Shown here in pieces: positions 39,273 to 48,803 of a stretch of DNA of 50,326 nucleotides. The translations under genes were made by a program, and so were the position numbers. Position 1 is the stretch's first letter; every line of letters begins with the position of its first letter. Origin of the DNA: CAZSAT01 sp964604675 (GTDB lineage: Bacteria; Myxococcota_A; UBA796; CAJQPC01); assembly GCA_964604675.1 (NCBI GenBank), contig CAZSAT010000044.1, positions 1 to 50,326 on the forward strand, given 5' to 3'. The notes beneath the pieces are model-generated. The model had not been told where the DNA came from, did no database searches, and saw only the letters and a program-made list of their open reading frames with translations.

Positions 39273-39301
39273 AACCTATTGCCAGCAGAATCGGGTGTCA
39301 A
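39273..39301 (-). promoter_or_regulatory. Promoter of the tRNA(Thr-Tyr-Gly-Thr)-tuf unit
   Basis: A perfect -35 TTGACA (39296-39301), 17-bp spacer and -10 TAGGTT (39273-39278) on the minus strand lie 36 bp before tRNA-Thr(TGT). The leader has a CCCGGG-TT-CCCGGG-type palindrome (39248-39261). The stop codon of the upstream LolA-like gene is the TGA inside the -35 box. Confidence 0.85.
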
Positions 39302-40317
39302 GGGACTGCTGCGCGGCGATCCGGCACGCCGAAGAGACCGGCCTCCAGCACCGGGTCCAGGCTCAGCTCCAAGACGCGAAGACGCTCGACGATGTCGCCT
39401 TCGATACGCCGTTCCAGCTCGAACGGAAGGACGAGCGACGCCGAGATCTCACGCCAATCGCTCAGGATCCACGACGATCGACCCGTCTCGTCGACCACCT
39501 CGAGGCCGGAGACGCGCCAGGTCTCCAAGTCGACGCGGAGCCGCGTGGTCGCCCCTCCCCCGGCTCCGAGCTCCTCGAGCACGAAGCTCGAGCCGCCGTC
39601 GTCGTGAACGACACGCCACCGGGACGACGCGGTCTCGGCTTCGGCCAACAAGGCGGGCATGGCGACGCCCAGGGCCATCAGCTCCGCAGGCCCGTGCCGG
39701 TCCATCAGGGCACGAGAGGCCGCCGCCGGGCGCTCCGCCACTTCGGTGGAGGTGGCCACCCAGGCCCTTCCGTCCGTCCCGACCACCAAGGCTGAACTGG
39801 ATCCGGGTCCGTCGAGCACGTCGATCACGAGGAGAACGGCGTCGGCGTCACGTGCCCACGTGGACCGGACCTGCAGCTCGCCCTCCGGTGTGCTCACCAT
39901 GCGCTGGTAGCGGAACCTCACCGCGCCCGCGTCCGACAGCCGGGAGGCCCCTTCGCCCAGTCCATGCGCCCGGCGAACCCGCTCGAACACCGCGTCCACT
40001 TCCGGCAGTTCCGGTGCAGAGGCCACAGGGGGTGCGTGCGCGGTCGACGCCTCGCCCGAGGCCTCCGTGATGCTGATCGAGGCACCCGTAGCTGCTTCGA
40101 GCGCGGCGGCCGCGGCCTCGGCGGCGGGTCGATCGTCGACGGTGACCTGGACCACGAACTCCCAGCCCTCTCCCTGCCGGTAGCGTCGAACGACGCGTGC
40201 GGTGTGCCCCAGCACCTGCGCCTGCTCCTGGGTGACGAGCGCGTCGGTTCGTGCGGAGACCGGTTGGGACTCCAGCGTGAAGCCTGCCAGGGCGAGGGAC
40301 ATCCACACCACGATCAT
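39298..40317 (-). CDS. Secreted protein with LolA-like C-terminal region
   Basis: The 339-residue product has a signal peptide of about 22 residues (MIVVWMSLALAGF to VSA) with no lipobox, so it should be periplasmic. Residues 23-100 form a small Ala/Glu-rich domain. The remainder is beta-rich and ends with a WILSDWREISASLVLPFELERR segment, then LELSLDPVLEAGLFGVP. That ending matches the style of LolA/outer-membrane lipoprotein-sorting fold proteins (SDYRE-x-LPF..., NPPLDPALF). The family call is an inference. The ATG overlaps the HEAT-like gene stop by ATGA, so the two are coupled. Confidence 0.6.
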   Translation of the reverse strand: MIVVWMSLALAGFTLESQPVSARTDALVTQEQAQVLGHTARVVRRYRQGEGWEFVVQVTVDDRPAAEAAAAALEAATGASISITEASGEASTAHAPPVASAPELPEVDAVFERVRRAHGLGEGASRLSDAGAVRFRYQRMVSTPEGELQVRSTWARDADAVLLVIDVLDGPGSSSALVVGTDGRAWVATSTEVAERPAAASRALMDRHGPAELMALGVAMPALLAEAETASSRWRVVHDDGGSSFVLEELGAGGGATTRLRVDLETWRVSGLEVVDETGRSSWILSDWREISASLVLPFELERRIEGDIVERLRVLELSLDPVLEAGLFGVPDRRAAVP

Positions 40318-41114
40318 GGGCCGGCCTGCGCTGCGAGGGACACGAGGTGGGGTTCCGTCTCGGCCGCCCGCGCCGCCTCGAGCGCGTCCACGTCCCGCAC
40401 GGCGCGCTCCGACAGCCCGACCCACGCCGCCTCACGCACGTCGATGACTGGATCCTGGGCCAGGGCGATCAAGGCCGCTTCGACACCCTCGTGCTCCATG
40501 TCGGAGAGGGCCCGCGCGACGAAGGCACGGAGACGTGGCTCGTCGGCGTCGGCAAGCCGCACCAGGACCGTGGCATCGCGCCCGCCAGCGAGCGCAAAGC
40601 GGTCCCGCACCTCGGCGAGGCAGTCCCGCCCGAGCGCGGGCGCGCGCTCCATGGCGCGCCAGAGCATGGCGACCCCATCCTCGCGGGCCTGGAGGCGTAT
40701 GACCTCCAAGGCCGCGAGGCAGAAGAGGCCCGCTTGGTCCGGATGCCGGACGGAGGCGTCGAACAGGAGAGGGACGCCGCGCGCGTCGCTGCTGGCGCGC
40801 AGCACGCGCGCTGCCGAGAGGCGACCCTCTGGAATGCCGGTAGTCAGCACCTCCTCGAGGAACAGGAGGTCCTTTGGCGTCAGATGCTGAGGGTCGAGGG
40901 CGGGGTCGGAGTCCGGCTCCTCGACCTCGCCGTTGCCGCCCGTCGCCCCATCCTGTGGTGCCTCGCTCAGCTGGTCACGCAGCGCCACCGCAGGAGCCAG
41001 ATCGGCCAGCGGTTCCGGCCTGTCGCGGGCCAACGAGAAGGCGTACATGCCGCCGGCCCCCAACACCAAGGCCATCGGCACGGCCCATGCGGTCACGGTC
41101 CTCTGCTCACTCAC
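40314..41114 (-). CDS. Membrane-anchored HEAT-like repeat protein
   Basis: The 266-residue protein has one N-terminal membrane helix (about 10-28, VPMALVLGAGGMYAF), then an acidic linker, and from about 80 a helical-repeat region with recurring 'L..A..VR.AA' units (GRLSAARVLRASSD, DEPRLRAFVARALSD, DPVIDVREAAWVGLS). These resemble HEAT/PBS-lyase repeats, which mediate protein contacts. Starts with GTG. It lies 10 nt after the M50 protease gene and overlaps the next gene by ATGA. Partner proteins are unknown; location should be the inner membrane with the repeats in periplasm. Confidence 0.65.
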   Translation of the reverse strand: MSEQRTVTAWAVPMALVLGAGGMYAFSLARDRPEPLADLAPAVALRDQLSEAPQDGATGGNGEVEEPDSDPALDPQHLTPKDLLFLEEVLTTGIPEGRLSAARVLRASSDARGVPLLFDASVRHPDQAGLFCLAALEVIRLQAREDGVAMLWRAMERAPALGRDCLAEVRDRFALAGGRDATVLVRLADADEPRLRAFVARALSDMEHEGVEAALIALAQDPVIDVREAAWVGLSERAVRDVDALEAARAAETEPHLVSLAAQAGP

Positions 41115-41124
41115 GCGGGCAGGC

Positions 41125-42126
41125 CTATCGATCCGTCACCGTCGCGTCCAACAGCTCGGGCGGGAGCACATCCAGCTCGACGGGGCGCGGCATGAACGTG
41201 AGGAAGAACACGACCACGCAGGCCGCAGCCAACACCCGAGCGCGTCGCGTCAGGTGGGAGCTCCGATCCGTCTCGACGCCGACGTTCGCGCGCATCCACC
41301 ACAGCAGGACAGCCCAGAAGGCCCACCCCGTCCACAACACTCCGGCCGCGATCGCGACCAGCAGCAGCACACGGGAGACCCGCGCGCTCCAGCGAGGCGC
41401 CCAGGCGCCCAGCACGTGGCCGCCGTCGAGCTGGCCGATCGGCACGAGGTTGATCGCCGTCAACAGGCACCCGACCCAGCCCGCCAGCGCCACCGGTGTG
41501 AGCGTGTCGAAGCGCCCTGGCGGCGCGCCGAGCAGGACGACGCCGAGCAGATCCATCACGGGCGGGTTGTTGAAGATCAGCACCGGAACGTCGCCCTCAC
41601 CCACCTGGGGCACGAGGCCCAGCGACTCCATCAGGAGGTTGAGCGGCATGAGGAGCAGGTCGAGCACGCTCAGCACGCTCTCGAGCGCGGCGTTGAGCTC
41701 CACAGGATCGGTGGGCGGAAGCGCCACAGGGAGCGGTTCGGTCGTCCCCGGAAGCCCGATGAGCAGACAACCGAAGGCCACCACGGCCCCTGCGAGCGGC
41801 CCGGCCGCGCCCATCTCCAAGAGCGCTGTGCGGTTGTCGGGGGGCGACTTCATCTGGATGATGGCGCCGAAGGTCCCGAAGGCCATCGGAAAGGGGATGA
41901 AGTAGGGCGGCGACATCTCGATGCCATGCCGGCGGCCGACGAGGTAGTGTCCGAGCTCATGAGCGCCCAGGATGCCCATCAGCGCGAGGGCGAAGGACGC
42001 GCTGTCCCGCGCGACCGCCGGGTCACCGAATGGATCGCCGCCTGACCAGAAGAAGCCATAGGTCCAATAGACGGACGCGAGCGTGAGCGCGAAGAGCCCC
42101 GCGGCGACCCGGTGCTCCCGGGACAA
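41125..42126 (-). CDS. M50-family intramembrane site-2-type protease
   Basis: The 333-residue polytopic protein has the zinc motif HELGH (56-60) in an early TM and the third ligand Asp234 in NLVPIGQLDGGH (226-237), both essential in site-2 proteases. A long insertion (about 128-205) between them holds Pro/Leu-rich segments. There is no PDZ domain visible, so it is closer to the sterol-regulatory/SpoIVFB-like small form than RseP. The only start near the upstream stop is TTG, 6 nt downstream. The target is unknown; it may act on the neighbouring envelope lipoprotein or on an anti-sigma factor. Confidence 0.9.
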   Translation of the reverse strand: MSREHRVAAGLFALTLASVYWTYGFFWSGGDPFGDPAVARDSASFALALMGILGAHELGHYLVGRRHGIEMSPPYFIPFPMAFGTFGAIIQMKSPPDNRTALLEMGAAGPLAGAVVAFGCLLIGLPGTTEPLPVALPPTDPVELNAALESVLSVLDLLLMPLNLLMESLGLVPQVGEGDVPVLIFNNPPVMDLLGVVLLGAPPGRFDTLTPVALAGWVGCLLTAINLVPIGQLDGGHVLGAWAPRWSARVSRVLLLVAIAAGVLWTGWAFWAVLLWWMRANVGVETDRSSHLTRRARVLAAACVVVFFLTFMPRPVELDVLPPELLDATVTDR

Positions 42127-42132
42127 ACCTGG

Positions 42133-44901
42133 TCAGTTCAGCTGACGGAGTGTCAGCTCGTACGTTCCGCGGTCGCCATTGCCGCCCACCACGACCACGT
42201 AGGTCTCACCACCCGACAGCGTGCCGGTCCAGAGGGCCTCTTCGCCAGACTCACCCGTCTCGCCACCGATGTTGTAGATGGTGTTCGACGTGCTCGTGTC
42301 GTCCTCGTCGGTCTCGTCGAAGTCGATGTTCGACTCGCCGAAGAGCTCCGCCGGCAACTCGTTGTCGTTGTTCTGGCACTGCTGCACGCGCACCTGCTCG
42401 ATGAAGCCCGAGGGCTGCACCTCATCGCTGTCTGCCACGCCGTCCTGGTCCCAATCTTCATCGCACGAGAGCACGCCGCTGGCACCTCCGCTGGACGCCG
42501 TGTCGGCCGTGTCGACGTCTTCCTCCTCACTCGAATCGACGCAGTCCGAGAACTCGGCATCCCAGTCGCCCACCGACGTGGACAGGAAGATCTGGCTGTA
42601 GACGTACTCGATGACCGAGGACGGGTAGCCCCAGGTGGTCCCCGAGGTGCAGTCCCCCGAGTTGGTGTCGGCGACCGTCGGGTTCGGCAGGTCGTCCTCG
42701 AGAACGACGGCGAACCACGGGTCGTTCGGGGACACGTTGCCGCCGTCGTCCGAGTACTTCCGGTCGAGCCAGATGGCGACCTGCACCTGCTCGCCGACCG
42801 TGCGATCGCTCAGGTCGAGCACCCACTTGTCCGTGTCGTCCACGCTGGTGAGCTCGGCGTCGCCCTCATCCCCGATGATGGTGGTGTTCGCCGCGACGGT
42901 GATCTCGCCAAACGCGTAGATGTCCTCGCCGGAGTCGGGCAGCGGGGGCAGATCCATCGCCTGCTGATCCGTGGCGACTCCGATGGTCTCGAGGCGGTAG
43001 TCGTAGCCGTCGACGGGCTGGTCGTTCCAGCGGATCACCGCCCCGACGTACGTGCCGTCTCCGCCCTGGATCTCGAGGTAGCTGGCGTCGTAGTCGAGCT
43101 GGGTGAGGCGCGTGAAGAAGGCGCCGTACCCGGCCTTGGCGTAGCCGTAGTAGTCGTAGCCCGGAACGTAGGTCTGGTAGTCGGCCCCGCTCGTGACCAC
43201 CCTGCGGTCCGTGACCTCGGACGGCGTGCTCGTGGTGCCACCCTCCATGTAGAGGTTCTCGCCCCGGACGTTGAACCCGGTCTGGTACCCGTTCGCGCCG
43301 AAGTAGACGCCCGGCGTGGGCGAGGACGGCGGGGTGGTGGGCGCCGACACGAAGCTGGCGTCGGCGAAGGGCGGCCACTCGTCCTCGCTGAGCAGGGGGT
43401 CGGCTGTCGCCGCGTTCTTCACGCCGGTGACGAGCAAGGCCACACCGAACTGCCGCACGAGCTCGGTCATGCCCGTGCCGATGTTCTGCTCGATGTTGTC
43501 GACACCGATCTCGTCGGTCTGGACGATGTCTTTCAAGACATCGGCGCCGTAGCTGTCGACCAGCCAGCGGCCGAAGAGGTACTTGGCGCCAACCGGTTCG
43601 TCGGAGAAGAAGCCTTCCTCGTCCGACACCACGGCCGCGTTCCACGGAGCGTCCAGGTAGCCCCACGCGTCGGCGTGGAAGATGGCGCCGAAGCCGATGA
43701 TGTCGGTCACGACGGACGAGATGGCGATGGAGAGCCAGGAGGTCTCCGGCTCCGCTTCGTTCACGATCACATGGTAGTTGTACGAGATCAGCTGGGAGTA
43801 GGAGAAGGCGATCTGCGCGGCCAGCTCCATGCTCGTGTAGGCGTCGACATTGGTCTTGTTCAGCGGGTTGTAGAAGCCCTCCGGGTCGGGGGCGAAGACG
43901 TAGATGACCTCCTGCTCGTCGGAGCCCGGGTTGGACTCGTAGTCGTAGTCCTGCAGGTCCACGTTCGGGTCGGCGTAGGAGCCGACGAAGGTGCCGTAGT
44001 CCTCCTCGTCCTCGGCGGTGAGCGGCATCGAGTTGAGCTGCGGGGTGATGACCACGCTGACCTTGCCGTCGGAGTTCACGTCCGAGGTCTCGCCCAGCAT
44101 GTCCTCGAGGTTCACGACGATGTTGTGGTCGACGATGTCCACGACCGTCTGCAGGTCGCAGTTGTCGAAGCCGTAGCTGTTGCGTTCGTCCACCACCTCG
44201 ACGGTGCCGTCGCAGTCCGAGTCGAGATCGATGGCGACCTCATCGTCCACCCAGATGGCCACGTAGTCGCCCAGCCCCCACAGGGTGGCGTGGAGCACCT
44301 CGTAGCTGTCGTCGTCGGTGAGGCTGTTGCGGACGCTGAACTCGTCCTCCGCCGAGCCGATGTCGTCGGTGGTCAGGGACGGCGGAGGGGGCGCGCTCGC
44401 GGCCTTGAAGGGGCGGGTCGGCGCGGGAGGCGGCGCCCCCGTGTCGTCGCCGCCAGCCGGCTTGCCGGTGTCCACGGTGGGCGAGGTGTCCGCACCACCG
44501 CCGCTGCCACTGTCGCCGGTGTCGCCACCGCCGAAGTCGCCGGGCGAGTACTCCAGCAGGAAGCCGAGGTCGTTGTCCTCGTCGGTGTTGACGAGCACGA
44601 CCATGAACTCCTGTTCCTTGTTCGACTCGCCGCTCCCATCAGCCAGGTTGAGCTGATCGGCGCCTTCCGTGATGATCGTGAAGTCACCCGGGTCGTCCAT
44701 GAGGCTCTCGCCGGCTCCCGAGTCACCGGTGTGCATCCCGGGCCCGCTGTCGCCGCTGCCGGAGTCGGCGGTGTCCACGTCGCCGGTGTCGCTGCCGCTG
44801 GAGCTGCTTCCGCCGCCGGCCTTGGCGAAGTCGCCGTCCTTCTTGTAGCAACCATCACAAGCGACGAGTGCAAGGCTGAGCAGGGGAGAGCCGATCATCA
44901 T
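42133..44901 (-). CDS. Large acidic lipoprotein with degenerate M30-peptidase-like region
   Basis: The 922-residue product starts MMIGSPLLSLALVAC (lipobox Cys15) followed by about 170 residues with Asp/Thr/Gly/Ser repeats (GSDTGDVDTADSG). A globular region at about 180-410 resembles M30 (hyicolysin-like) metallopeptidases in layout, with NKTNVDAYTSMELAAQIAFSYSQL where HEFQH-type zinc residues would be, and ETSWLSIAISSVV instead of the WLNEGL-type segment; the zinc ligands are not visible. A Ca-binding-like DEDWDQDGVADSDEV motif and a PPC-like C-terminal domain end the protein. The start could be a GTG at 44961. Family call is low confidence; lipoprotein status is firmer. Confidence 0.55.
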   Translation of the reverse strand: MMIGSPLLSLALVACDGCYKKDGDFAKAGGGSSSSGSDTGDVDTADSGSGDSGPGMHTGDSGAGESLMDDPGDFTIITEGADQLNLADGSGESNKEQEFMVVLVNTDEDNDLGFLLEYSPGDFGGGDTGDSGSGGGADTSPTVDTGKPAGGDDTGAPPPAPTRPFKAASAPPPPSLTTDDIGSAEDEFSVRNSLTDDDSYEVLHATLWGLGDYVAIWVDDEVAIDLDSDCDGTVEVVDERNSYGFDNCDLQTVVDIVDHNIVVNLEDMLGETSDVNSDGKVSVVITPQLNSMPLTAEDEEDYGTFVGSYADPNVDLQDYDYESNPGSDEQEVIYVFAPDPEGFYNPLNKTNVDAYTSMELAAQIAFSYSQLISYNYHVIVNEAEPETSWLSIAISSVVTDIIGFGAIFHADAWGYLDAPWNAAVVSDEEGFFSDEPVGAKYLFGRWLVDSYGADVLKDIVQTDEIGVDNIEQNIGTGMTELVRQFGVALLVTGVKNAATADPLLSEDEWPPFADASFVSAPTTPPSSPTPGVYFGANGYQTGFNVRGENLYMEGGTTSTPSEVTDRRVVTSGADYQTYVPGYDYYGYAKAGYGAFFTRLTQLDYDASYLEIQGGDGTYVGAVIRWNDQPVDGYDYRLETIGVATDQQAMDLPPLPDSGEDIYAFGEITVAANTTIIGDEGDAELTSVDDTDKWVLDLSDRTVGEQVQVAIWLDRKYSDDGGNVSPNDPWFAVVLEDDLPNPTVADTNSGDCTSGTTWGYPSSVIEYVYSQIFLSTSVGDWDAEFSDCVDSSEEEDVDTADTASSGGASGVLSCDEDWDQDGVADSDEVQPSGFIEQVRVQQCQNNDNELPAELFGESNIDFDETDEDDTSTSNTIYNIGGETGESGEEALWTGTLSGGETYVVVVGGNGDRGTYELTLRQLN

Positions 44902-45011
44902 GGGGAGGCCATCTCGCGTGTGAGCGGGGTACAGAGGACCCCGGCTTTGTCTTGGCGTCACCGTGAGGATGGCACCCGAGAGGCCACCACGTCAACCGAC
45001 GGACCCGACTC

Positions 45012-46694
45012 ATGCTCCCAGCCCTGCTCGCCATGCTCGCCTGCAACAAGGCCGCCGACACCGCGGACACCGCGCCGTCGTGGACACCCGAGATCGCCTG
45101 CCCCGGAAGCGACGGGTGCGCGGACGGCGACGGCCCCCTGCGCGCCGGCGCCAGCGCCGTCAGCATCACGCCGACCTGCTTCGAGACCTGGACCGACGTC
45201 GATGGCGACCACGGCTGGGACGCCGATGTCGACACCTTCGACGACTGCGGCTGCGACCAGCTCTGCGCGGACGACGAGGGCTACCCGGGCGCGGACGAGG
45301 GGGAAGCGGACGGCGTGTTCGACGCGCTCTGGCTCTCGGGCTTCAGCAACGGGCGCGCCGCCGCCGGCGCCCACGACGAGCTGTGGGCCCGCGCGATCGT
45401 GCTCGAGCAGGGCGACAGCCGCCTCGCCATCGTGGAGCTCGACCTGATCGGTTGGTTCTACGACCACGTGCTGGACACGCGGTCCATGGCGGACGAGGCG
45501 GGCTTGGACCTCGACCTGGTCGTGGTGGCCACGACCCACCAACACGAAGGACCGGACACGCTGGGCATCTGGGGCCAGAACCCCACCAAGACCGGCTTCG
45601 ACGTCGACTACGGCGAGTATGTGAAGGCGCAGATCCTGGCCGCGCTCACGGAGGCGGTGGCGGAGCTGACCGAGGTCGAGGCCTACCGAGTCGGCTCGAT
45701 CGACGTCGCCGCTCAGGACACCGAGAAGGGCAACTACAACGTGGTCGACGACAGCCGGGACCCCGTCATCATCGACGAGGTCCTCGGAGCGGCGCAGTTC
45801 CAGGACGCGTCCGGAGCCACCATCGCCACGCTGGTGAACTGGGGCAACCACCCCGAGTCGTTGGGCGGCGACAACCTCTTGATCACCTCGGACTTCGCGG
45901 ACGCACTCCGCCGGAGCCTGGAGGACGGCGTGGTCTACGACGGGGAGGTCACACGTGAGGGGCTGGGCGGCACGGCCATCTTCCTCAACGCGGCCGTCGG
46001 CGGCCTCATGACGCCCTTGCACATCGAGGTGACCGACGGCGTAGGCGACCGCTTCGCCGAGGCGAGCTTCGAGAAGTCGGAGGCGCTCGGCAAGGTCATC
46101 GCGAGCCACGCTCTGGACGCGCTCGACGCCGCGGCGGTCGTGGACGACCCGGACCTGGGCTTCGCGGGCCAGTCCTTCTTCCTGCAGGTGGAGAACTGGG
46201 GCTTCCAGGCCATGTTCATCGCGGGTCTGCTCGACCGACAGCTCTACAACTGGGACGACACCGAGCCTGTCGACGACGACAACATCCCCGAGGTGCTCAC
46301 GGAGATCGATCGGATCGAGATCGGGCCGCTCCAGATCCTCACGGTGCCTGGGGAGCTCGCGCCCGAGCTCGCCATCGGGGGCTACGACGGCTCACGAGTG
46401 AACACCACGCTCGACGAGTTCGTGGGCTCGGACAACCCCAACCCACCAGACGTTGACCAGGCCCCCTCCGGTCCCTACTACAAGGACATGATGCCTGAGC
46501 ACGCCTGGATCCTGGGGCTCGCGAACGACGAGATCGGCTACATCCTGCCGGCCTACGACTTCCAGCTCGACGAGGTGCTCCCCTACTTCGACGAGCCCGA
46601 CGGTGACCACTACGAGGAGACCCGCTCCCTCGGCCCTGCCACCGCGACCCGACTCGACGAGGAGGTCAGCAGGCTCCTGTCGTGGAGCCGTTGA
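45012..46694 (+). CDS. Ceramidase-like lipoprotein, possibly lacking the nucleophile
   Basis: The 560-residue product starts MLPALLAMLACN (lipobox Cys11). After a short DTADT linker it shows GASAVSITP, the beginning of neutral/alkaline ceramidase-type domains. The zinc motif THQHEGPD (175-182) and the NWGNHPES (277-283) segment, with its ligand His280, match the family. The segment that should carry the catalytic Ser (GDVSP) instead reads AVGGLMTP (328-335). ANDEIGYILPAYDF is near the C-terminus. It may hydrolyse an amide or be an inactive relative. The gene is divergent from the large acidic lipoprotein and 3 nt before the DnaJ gene. Confidence 0.7.
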   Translation: MLPALLAMLACNKAADTADTAPSWTPEIACPGSDGCADGDGPLRAGASAVSITPTCFETWTDVDGDHGWDADVDTFDDCGCDQLCADDEGYPGADEGEADGVFDALWLSGFSNGRAAAGAHDELWARAIVLEQGDSRLAIVELDLIGWFYDHVLDTRSMADEAGLDLDLVVVATTHQHEGPDTLGIWGQNPTKTGFDVDYGEYVKAQILAALTEAVAELTEVEAYRVGSIDVAAQDTEKGNYNVVDDSRDPVIIDEVLGAAQFQDASGATIATLVNWGNHPESLGGDNLLITSDFADALRRSLEDGVVYDGEVTREGLGGTAIFLNAAVGGLMTPLHIEVTDGVGDRFAEASFEKSEALGKVIASHALDALDAAAVVDDPDLGFAGQSFFLQVENWGFQAMFIAGLLDRQLYNWDDTEPVDDDNIPEVLTEIDRIEIGPLQILTVPGELAPELAIGGYDGSRVNTTLDEFVGSDNPNPPDVDQAPSGPYYKDMMPEHAWILGLANDEIGYILPAYDFQLDEVLPYFDEPDGDHYEETRSLGPATATRLDEEVSRLLSWSR

Positions 46695-46697
46695 ACC

Positions 46698-47813
<1,116 letters not shown>

Positions 47814-47850
47814 GCACGGGTTAGGAGGCGAGCTTCCAGGAGATGGACAC

Positions 47851-48801
47851 ATGCGCTTCCTCGCACTCAGCCTCGTCGTGGCCGCGGGCTGCACGGACAA
47901 GCCGGCGGACACCGGCTCCGCCAGCGATGACACGGGAACCGACGGCGGCAACGCCGACGTCTTCTCCGAGATCATCAACGTCACCGAGACGGCCACCGGC
48001 GACTACAGCTGCTACGCCGGCTACGGAACCTGGACCGAGCACACCGCCGACAGCTCCTGCGTGGAGAAGGTCCCGATGTCGGGGCGCATCGAGGACTTCG
48101 AGTCCGGCGACGGCGTGAGCGCCGCGACCATCGAGGTCTTCGACGAAGACACGGTCACCACCGAGGCCCAGTCGTCCGCCACCTCGGACGACGATGGCAA
48201 CTTCGACGGTCTGGAGGGCTACACCTGCCAGCCGTGGACGTACAAGGCGTACACCAACCCCGACCTGGACGAGACCAAGGTCACCATCCAGGCGCACGAG
48301 GCCTACGGCCACGGCACCGCCATCGACGCCGACTTCAACTCGGTGTCCAGCGACACCTACGCGGTCATCCCCGCGCTGCTGGGCATCTCGGTCGACCCCG
48401 ACGGCGGCATCGTGGCCGGCACGGCGTTCGACTGCGACGGAGAAGCCGACGAGAACAAGATCGAGGGCGCCCAGGTCATCGTGCGCGATGCGGACGGCAA
48501 CTACCCGGAGGAGCAGGAGATCCGGTACTTCGTCAACGACTTCCCGAACCGCGACCAGCCCACCACCAGCGCCGACGGCCTGTGGCTCGCGGTCAACGTG
48601 CCCCCGGGCCGCGTCACGGTAGAGCTCTGGGCGGTCACCGACGACTCCGGCGAGCCCCAGATCGTGGGCGAGACCGAGCTCGACATCTTCCCCGACAGCA
48701 TCAACATCTCCAACATCTTCACCGGCTTCGGCGACGGCGTGCGCCTGCCCGAGTCCTGCTTGTCGGCATGTGATGCTGGCGGCTCCGACACGGGCGCCTG
48801 A
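47851..48801 (+). CDS. Acidic lipoprotein with carboxypeptidase-regulatory-like segments
   Basis: The 316-residue product starts MRFLALSLVVAAGC (lipobox Cys14), then a linker DTGSASDDTGTDGG. Two beta-rich regions, around 70-130 and 190-270, contain patterns such as GVSAATIEVFDEDT and GTAFDCDGEADENKIEGAQVIVRD with LWLAVNVPPGRVTVEL, typical of transthyretin/carboxypeptidase-regulatory-like beta-sandwiches. Cys residues may pair. CAGGAG is 9 nt before the ATG. It precedes the outer-membrane protein gene by 2 nt, so they are probably co-transcribed and possibly partners. Function unknown. Confidence 0.7.
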   Translation: MRFLALSLVVAAGCTDKPADTGSASDDTGTDGGNADVFSEIINVTETATGDYSCYAGYGTWTEHTADSSCVEKVPMSGRIEDFESGDGVSAATIEVFDEDTVTTEAQSSATSDDDGNFDGLEGYTCQPWTYKAYTNPDLDETKVTIQAHEAYGHGTAIDADFNSVSSDTYAVIPALLGISVDPDGGIVAGTAFDCDGEADENKIEGAQVIVRDADGNYPEEQEIRYFVNDFPNRDQPTTSADGLWLAVNVPPGRVTVELWAVTDDSGEPQIVGETELDIFPDSINISNIFTGFGDGVRLPESCLSACDAGGSDTGA

Positions 48802-48803
48802 CC

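Noticed and set aside
44902..45011. Divergent promoter with TTGACG on the minus strand upstream of the large lipoprotein gene
   Set aside because: The -10 at correct spacing (CCATCC) is too poor.
42112..45447. 1111-residue plus-strand open frame opposite the large lipoprotein gene
   Set aside because: Val/Asp/Arg-rich antisense shadow; the opposite strand encodes a protein with a signal, lipobox and coherent domains.
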